The notes below the pieces were generated by a model. That model did not search any database, had not been told where the DNA came from, and saw only the letters and a program-made list of their open reading frames with translations. 64,000 bases of DNA from Burkholderia ambifaria (lineage in GTDB: Bacteria > Pseudomonadota > Gammaproteobacteria > Burkholderiales > Burkholderiaceae). Location of the stretch: the NCBI RefSeq assembly GCF_001443045.1, contig NZ_LKPJ01000007.1, forward strand, positions 143,868 through 207,867, in the 5' to 3' direction. Shown here piece after piece: positions 59,542 to 64,000 of this stretch; position 1 is the stretch's first letter; each line of letters begins with the position of its first letter. The translations under genes were made by a program, and so were the position numbers.

Positions 59542-60009
59542 ATGGCACGCAAAGAAAAGCTCCCTTTCGAAACGACGCTGATGGTGCGCGATTGCTGCCT
59601 GTGCCTGCACATGCAGCGCGCGGCGCGCAATCTCGCGCGCATCTTCGACGATGTGCTGCGCCCGCTGGATCTCACCAACGGCCAGTTTTCGCTATTGATG
59701 TCGTTGAACCGGCCCCAGCCGGCCACGATGAAATCGGTCGCGTCGCTGCTCGCGATGGACCGCACGACGCTGACCGCTGCATTGAAACCGCTCGAGCGGC
59801 GCGGGCTGGTCACCATCACGCAGGATCCGGACGACAAGCGCAGCCGCCTGCTCAAACTCACGCCGGCTGGTGAGCAGCTGCTCGCCGAAGCGTTTCCGCT
59901 TTGGCAGCAGACGCATGCCGAGATCGAACGGCCGTTCGCGGCAGGGGAAGTCGATGTATTGCGCGGCCAGTTGCGCGCGCTGTCGGAGGATCCGGCTACG
60001 CGCGGCTGA
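59542..60009 (+). CDS. MarR family transcriptional regulator
   Basis: A 155-residue winged-helix repressor: dimer helices with CLCLHMQRAARNLARIFDD, recognition helix ATMKSVASLLAMDRTTLTAALKPLERRGLV and the wing QDPDDKRSRLLKLTPAG. Several cysteines in the first helix (CCLCLH) could sense oxidants or electrophiles. The start codon lies only a few bases after the predicted -10, so the message is almost leaderless. It is divergent from the YCII/GST genes, which it probably represses. Confidence 0.92.
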   Translation: MARKEKLPFETTLMVRDCCLCLHMQRAARNLARIFDDVLRPLDLTNGQFSLLMSLNRPQPATMKSVASLLAMDRTTLTAALKPLERRGLVTITQDPDDKRSRLLKLTPAGEQLLAEAFPLWQQTHAEIERPFAAGEVDVLRGQLRALSEDPATRG

Positions 60010-60027
60010 AGCGGCGTGCCGTGCGAT

Positions 60028-60621
60028 TCACTTCCTGCCCTTCTTCGGCATCAGCAGTTGCGCGAACTCCTGCAGGAAACGCACGGGGCCGTGCGCGTGC
60101 AGCGCCTGCCCGCTGCTGAGCGCACCGTCGATGACGGTCGCGAGCCGCAATGCGTAGGTCTGCGGTTCGTCGATCCCCATCGCGCTTGCCAGCTCCGTCA
60201 GCCGGCGCCGCAATTCCTGCTTGTGCGCGACGGCGACCTGGCGCGCCGGATGATTGCCGTCCGCGTACTCGGCTGCGATGTTGATTTGCGGACAGCCGCG
60301 ATAACCGGGGCGCTCGATGCGCTCGCCGATCCACTGCAGCTGCGCATCCAGTTCCTCGCGCGGCGTGCGTCGGTACTGCGCGGCCACCGCGTCCCAGTGC
60401 GCCCAGAAATCCGCATCCTCGCGCAGCAGGAACGCCTCGATCAGGTCGTCCTTCGTCGCGAAGTGCCGGTACAGGCTCGTCTTCGCGACGCCCGCCTGCG
60501 CGACGATCAGGTCCACGCCGACCGCACGCGTCCCTTCCCGATAGAACAGCGCGCTGGCCGTCTGCAGAATGCGCTCGCGCGTATCGGGCGCGCCCCCGTT
60601 CGTGTCCGTTCCCTTTTTCAT
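60028..60621 (-). CDS. TetR/AcrR family transcriptional regulator
   Basis: A 197-residue repressor: helix-turn-helix at about 12-60 (TRERILQTASALFYREGTRAV, then AGVAKTSLYRHFATKDDLIEAF) and a ligand-binding helical domain with RPGYRGCPQINIAAEYADG, a signature of one TetR subgroup often controlling oxidoreductase genes. It is divergent from the saccharopine-dehydrogenase-like gene across 119 bases holding an excellent promoter and overlapping dyads, and convergent with marR. Confidence 0.92.
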   Translation of the reverse strand: MKKGTDTNGGAPDTRERILQTASALFYREGTRAVGVDLIVAQAGVAKTSLYRHFATKDDLIEAFLLREDADFWAHWDAVAAQYRRTPREELDAQLQWIGERIERPGYRGCPQINIAAEYADGNHPARQVAVAHKQELRRRLTELASAMGIDEPQTYALRLATVIDGALSSGQALHAHGPVRFLQEFAQLLMPKKGRK

Positions 60622-60684
60622 CCAAGCCCGGCCGCCGAGGGCCGCCCGTCCCGCAAAAGTGGATCCGATGATAGCACTCGAAGG

Positions 60685-60727
60685 TTGACGACGCTACAGG
60701 TCTGTACTATAAAACAGACCGTTCTGT
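60685..60727 (+). promoter_or_regulatory. Promoter with overlapping TetR-type operator dyads
   Basis: TTGACG (60685-60690) and TATAAA (60708-60713) with a 17-base spacer. GGTCTGT (60699-60705) and ACAGACC (60714-60720) form a perfect 7-bp dyad over the -10. A second dyad ACAGA-CCGT-TCTGT (60714-60727) shares the right arm. This is a typical arrangement for the divergent TetR repressor. Confidence 0.75.
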
Positions 60728-60740
60728 ATCGGAGTAGATC

Positions 60741-61796
60741 ATGGACGGTCAAATGACGGTTGCGGTGTATGGCGCCACGGGTCACACCGGGCGGTTTGTC
60801 GTCGCCGAACTGGAACGGCGCGAGCTCGGCGCGATCCGCGTCGGGCGCGATGCCGTGCGGCTCGCGCAAGGCGGCAACGACGCGACGCCATCGCGCGTCG
60901 CAGCGGTCGACGATCCGGCCGCGCTCGATGCAGCATTGCACGGCGCGCACGCGGTGATCAACTGCGCGGGCCCGTACCTCGATACCGCGCTGCCGCTCGC
61001 CGATGCGGCGTTGCGGGCCGGCATCCCGTATCTCGACCTGACGGCCGAGCAGCCGTCGGTCCAGGCGCTGGCCGACCGGCGCGACGCCAGCGCACGCGCC
61101 GCCGGCGTGACGCTCGTGCCGGCCGCCGCGTTCTACGGCGGCCTGGCCGACCTGCTCGTCACGGCCGTCGTCGACCCGCGCCAGCCGATCGAGCGCGTCG
61201 ACGTCGCGACCGGCCTCGACAGCTGGCATCCGACGCGCGGCACGCGCGTGACCGGCGAGCGAAATCGCGCGATCCGGCTGATTCAGAAGGACGGCAAGCC
61301 CGCCGCTGTGCCATCGACGGCGCGCGAACGCCGGTGGCCGTTCCCGTCGCCGCTCGGCGACGTCGACGTGACGCTGCTGCCGTTCTCGGAAGTCATGACA
61401 CTCGCGCGTCATCTGCGCATCGATACGATCGAGTCCTGGCTCGCGACGCTCGCGCTGCGCGACGTGCGCGATGCCGGCACGCCGCCGCCGCAACCGGTCG
61501 ACGCGCTCGGCCGCTCGGCGCAGCAATTCGCGCTGGACGCCGTCGTTGTGCAGAACGGCATCACGCATCGCGCGACCGCGTCGGGACGCGACATCTATGC
61601 AGTCAGCGCCCCGATCATCGTCGAGGCGACGGTCCGCCTGCTGAGCGGCAGGACACTGACGTCGGGCGGCGTGCGCAGCCTCGGCGAACTGTTCGACGCG
61701 CGCGATTTCCTCGCGGCGCTCGACACGGTCGGCGTATCGTTCTGTACAACTATCGATTCGAATTTCACACGGAGGGATGAGCATGAGCCGCAATAG
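60741..61796 (+). CDS. Saccharopine dehydrogenase-like NADP-binding oxidoreductase
   Basis: A 351-residue protein with an N-terminal Rossmann motif VYGATGHTGRFV (about 9-20), CAGPYLDTALPLADAAL (about 75-90) and YLDLTAEQPSV, typical of the trans-acting-enoyl-reductase/saccharopine-dehydrogenase-like group. The C-terminal half is less conserved. GGAG at 60731-60734 supports the ATG at 60741. It is controlled by the TetR-type operator and overlaps the next gene by 14 bases. The reaction is unknown. Confidence 0.83.
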   Translation: MDGQMTVAVYGATGHTGRFVVAELERRELGAIRVGRDAVRLAQGGNDATPSRVAAVDDPAALDAALHGAHAVINCAGPYLDTALPLADAALRAGIPYLDLTAEQPSVQALADRRDASARAAGVTLVPAAAFYGGLADLLVTAVVDPRQPIERVDVATGLDSWHPTRGTRVTGERNRAIRLIQKDGKPAAVPSTARERRWPFPSPLGDVDVTLLPFSEVMTLARHLRIDTIESWLATLALRDVRDAGTPPPQPVDALGRSAQQFALDAVVVQNGITHRATASGRDIYAVSAPIIVEATVRLLSGRTLTSGGVRSLGELFDARDFLAALDTVGVSFCTTIDSNFTRRDEHEPQ

Positions 61797-62550
61797 CAAG
61801 GAGAATGCCGCGTATTTCCGTTCGCTTCACCGCGCGGGCCAGCCGCTCGCGCTGTTCAACGTGTGGGACGCCGGCAGCGCGCGCACGGTGGCCGACGCGG
61901 GTGGCGTCGCGCTGGCAACCGGCAGCCGGTCGGTCGCGGCCGCCAACGGTTTCGTCGACGGCGAGCAGATGCCGAAAGCGCTCGTGATGGAAGTGCTCGC
62001 GCGGATCGCGCAGGCAACCGACCTGCCCGTCACCGTCGATCTCGAAAGCGGATACGGCGAGCGGCCGGCGGAGATCGCCGACACGATCGCGCGCAGCATC
62101 GAGGCCGGCGCGATCGGCTGCAACCTCGAGGACAGTTTTCCGGCGACGGGCGAGCTGCGCACCGTCGACGATGCGGCTGCGCGTGTCGCGGCGGCCCGGC
62201 AGGCGTCCGATCGCGCGGATATCGGCTACTTCATCAACGCGCGCACCGACGTGTTCTTCAAGGCCGCGGCCGATACGCACGACGAGCGGCTTCTGGACGA
62301 CGTACTGACCCGCGCACGCGCTTACGCGGCGGCGGGCGCCGACGGCCTGTTCGTGCCGGGCCTGCGCGCGCCCGCGCTGATTCGCGCGCTGACGGCCGCG
62401 TCGCCGCTGCCGGTGAACATCATGCGCATCGCCGAAACGCCGACGCTCGCCGAACTCGCGCAATACGGCGTGGCACGCATCAGTCACGGGCCGTACCCCT
62501 ACCTGCAGGCGATGAAGGCGCTCGCGGCAGTGGTGAAGCAAGGCGGCTAG
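61783..62550 (+). CDS. Isocitrate lyase/PEP mutase family protein
   Basis: A 255-residue (beta/alpha)8 enzyme: LFNVWDAGSARTVADAGGVALATGS, a metal-binding VTVDLESGYGE, GCNLEDSF and FINARTDVFF give the acid-rich active site of the family. The KKCGH-type loop of isocitrate lyase is not present, so it is closer to oxaloacetate decarboxylase/PEP mutase-like or 2-methylisocitrate lyase-like proteins. The ATG at 61783 is chosen because GGAGG at 61771-61775 is 7 bases away, while the ATG at 61777 is too close. It overlaps the oxidoreductase gene and shares its TetR-controlled operon. Confidence 0.85.
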   Translation: MSRNSKENAAYFRSLHRAGQPLALFNVWDAGSARTVADAGGVALATGSRSVAAANGFVDGEQMPKALVMEVLARIAQATDLPVTVDLESGYGERPAEIADTIARSIEAGAIGCNLEDSFPATGELRTVDDAAARVAAARQASDRADIGYFINARTDVFFKAAADTHDERLLDDVLTRARAYAAAGADGLFVPGLRAPALIRALTAASPLPVNIMRIAETPTLAELAQYGVARISHGPYPYLQAMKALAAVVKQGG

Positions 62551-62576
62551 CCACTGCCCGGGACGGATAGCGGACG

Positions 62577-62593
62577 ATTACATCCGATGTAAT
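62577..62593. promoter_or_regulatory. Perfect 17-bp dyad upstream of the CMD-like gene
   Basis: ATTACATC-C-GATGTAAT is a perfect palindrome with 8-bp arms, 27 bases after the lyase stop and 78 bases before the next start. It probably binds the XRE regulator at 63277 or another local repressor. Confidence 0.6.
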
Positions 62594-62670
62594 TGGCGCG
62601 CGGCGCGGCCGTCCCTACGCTTCGGGTGTCGCGCCGCCATTCCGGCGGCGCTCATCGCCCAGGAGGCGTC

Positions 62671-63228
62671 ATGTCCCGCTATCCGCTTCATACGATCGAC
62701 TCGGCCCCTGCCGAGTCGAAGCCCGTCCTCGAGCAGCTCCGGAAAACCTTCGGCACGATCCCGAACATCGCGGCGGCCATGGCTGCGTCGCCAGTGCTGA
62801 TCAACGGCTTCATCGGCCTGTTCGAGCGCGTGCACGCAAGCAGCCTCACCGAGCCGCAGATCCAGACGCTGCTGCTCACCAACGCGGTCACGAACGCCAG
62901 CGAATGGCCGGTCGCATTCCACACCGCGCTCGCATTGAAACAGGGCGTGCGCGCTGCCGACGTCGATGCGCTTCGCCGCGGCGGCCTGCCCGATGATGCG
63001 CAACTGGCCGCGCTGTCGACACTGGCTCGCACGCTGATCGAGACCCGCGGCCACATCGCGGATGCCGACCGGCGGCGCTTCCTCGATGCCGAGTTCAGCG
63101 ACGAACAGTTGCTCGAGGTGATCGCGGTGGTCGCCGCATCGACGATCACCAACTACGTCGGCAGCGTGACGCGACCCGCACTCGAAGCGCCGTTCGACGC
63201 GTTCGCGTGGCATGCGGGCGCGGCGTGA
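62671..63228 (+). CDS. Carboxymuconolactone-decarboxylase-like (AhpD fold) protein
   Basis: A 185-residue all-helical protein of the CMD/AhpD family (FGTIPNIAAAMAASPVLINGF, then LLTNAVTNASEWPVAFHTALA and VIAVVAASTITNYV). The usual CEYC redox pair is replaced by SEWP, with the following His kept, so it cannot act as an AhpD-type disulfide reductase. AGGAGG precedes the ATG at 62671. It is followed by an XRE regulator after 48 bases and is preceded by a perfect palindrome, so the two likely form a small autoregulated unit. Confidence 0.87.
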   Translation: MSRYPLHTIDSAPAESKPVLEQLRKTFGTIPNIAAAMAASPVLINGFIGLFERVHASSLTEPQIQTLLLTNAVTNASEWPVAFHTALALKQGVRAADVDALRRGGLPDDAQLAALSTLARTLIETRGHIADADRRRFLDAEFSDEQLLEVIAVVAASTITNYVGSVTRPALEAPFDAFAWHAGAA

Positions 63229-63276
63229 GTTCGATATAGTCGTCGGCATCGGTCACCAAACGATCAGGACAACGCG

Positions 63277-64000
63277 ATGAATGCCAGCGGCAACGATCCG
63301 AAGGCGCCGCCGCATGAACTGGGCCGGCTGTTGCGCTACTGGCGCGATCTGCGCGGCGTGAGCCAGCTCGGCCTGTCGCTCGACGCCGGCATCTCGCAGC
63401 GCCAGATCAGCTTCATCGAAAGCGGGCGCAGCGTGCCCGGCCGCGACACGCTGCTGACCCTCGCGCAGACGCTCGACGTGCCGCTGCGCGAGCGCAACGC
63501 GTTGCTGCTCGCCGCCGGGTACGCGCCCGTGTATTCGGAAGCGCCGTGGGATGCGCAGGAGATGAATGGCGTGATCCGCGCGCTCGAACGGGTCGTTCGC
63601 CAGCACGATCCGTTCCCTGCGATCGTCATGGACCGGCACTGGAACGTGCTGATGACCAACGATGCGGCGCCGCGTTTTTTTGGCTGCTTCATCGACATGG
63701 CCGCACGCGAAGGCCCGCGCAACCTGCTGCGCCTGATGTTCGATCCGTCCGGCATGCAGCCGTTCGTGGCCGACTGGGACAGCGTGTCGCGCAGCCTCCT
63801 GCAGCGCGTGTATCGCGAATCGGTCGGCCGCGTGGTCGACGACGACACGCAGCGGCTGCTCGACGAACTGCTCGCCAGTCCGGATGCCCCGCATGACTGG
63901 AAAACGCCGCAGGCACCGGCCGCCGCACCGTCGATGCCCGTCATTCCGGTCGGCTTCGTCCACGAAGGCGTCGTGCTGCGCTATTTCTCGCTGATCACGA
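63277..64000 (+). CDS. XRE family regulator with MmyB-like ligand domain (5' part)
   Basis: The frame opens with an ATG at 63277 and continues without a stop to the window edge, about 241 residues. Residues 15-70 form an XRE helix-turn-helix (LGRLLRYWRDLRGVSQLGLS, then AGISQRQISFIESGRSVPGR). From about 95 the MmyB-like ligand-binding domain begins (IVMDRHWNVLMTNDAAPRFF, and NLLRLMFDPSGMQPFVADW). Proteins of this kind in Burkholderia often regulate an adjacent oxidoreductase gene. The visible part suggests most of the protein is present. Confidence 0.9.
   Translation, partial: MNASGNDPKAPPHELGRLLRYWRDLRGVSQLGLSLDAGISQRQISFIESGRSVPGRDTLLTLAQTLDVPLRERNALLLAAGYAPVYSEAPWDAQEMNGVIRALERVVRQHDPFPAIVMDRHWNVLMTNDAAPRFFGCFIDMAAREGPRNLLRLMFDPSGMQPFVADWDSVSRSLLQRVYRESVGRVVDDDTQRLLDELLASPDAPHDWKTPQAPAAAPSMPVIPVGFVHEGVVLRYFSLIT

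Overview
This GC-rich window (dense genes, third-position G/C, Burkholderia-style porin, MHS and spinster-like transporters, many LysR/AraC regulators) reads like a secondary replicon of a Burkholderia cepacia complex or closely related Burkholderia. No rRNA, tRNA, insertion sequence or CRISPR array is visible. The gene content is mostly catabolic and regulatory, with a type VI secretion VgrG gene running off the left edge and an XRE regulator running off the right edge.

Layout. 0-2 kb: PAAR and partial VgrG. 2-8 kb: an MHS-family transporter, an opine dehydrogenase/3-hydroxyacyl-CoA dehydrogenase pair, and an AraC plus a LysR regulator. 8-23 kb: an indole-3-acetic acid (auxin) catabolic region. 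It holds a porin, an MFS carrier, iacF, a LysR regulator, iacCD (Rieske dioxygenase), a double-domain tautomerase, a PAS histidine kinase, iacABIHE, a FixJ-like response regulator and iacG. The set matches what has been described for Paraburkholderia phytofirmans, including the MFS, the tautomerase, the LysR regulator and the two-component system. Three things stand out: the reductase iacF lacks its NAD-binding glycine motif, two 9-bp tandem repeat arrays sit at the convergent ends of the region, and a 57-bp duplication runs through the iacD stop codon.

23-27 kb: an MFS gene, then a promoter, structured leader, 40-residue peptide, perfect hairpin and an M29/NicX-like metalloenzyme. This is the best candidate in the window for an undescribed peptide-modifying system. 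26.6-33.4 kb: an AraC regulator divergent from aldehyde dehydrogenase, GMC oxidoreductase and a Baeyer-Villiger monooxygenase fused to an esterase, a plausible route for subterminal alcohol/ketone oxidation. 34 kb: a HigB/HigA-like toxin-antitoxin pair with a palindromic operator. 34.6-37.2 kb: a DedA-PAP2-LssY membrane protein with an apparently dead phosphatase domain, and a small HExxH-like protein.

37.5-44.8 kb: two two-component systems (NarL/MASE4 and OmpR/TctE-like) around an MFS transporter and a substrate-binding protein whose signal peptide appears frameshifted. 45-48 kb: an Lrp regulator divergent from ornithine cyclodeaminase and an arginine/citrulline hydrolase, probably arginine-to-proline conversion. 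48-53.3 kb: a DUF2760 protein with two divergent-type Hsp70 proteins. 53.7-58.3 kb: an oxidoreductase remnant, a LysR regulator, a D-hydroxyamino-acid dehydratase, an ornithine-cyclodeaminase-family reductase and a HAD phosphatase. 58.4-64 kb: three small regulator-enzyme modules (MarR with YCII/GST; TetR with a saccharopine-dehydrogenase-like protein and a PEP-mutase-like lyase; XRE with a carboxymuconolactone-decarboxylase-like protein). These have clear palindromic operators over or near their promoters.

All calls come from reading motifs by eye. No database search was run.
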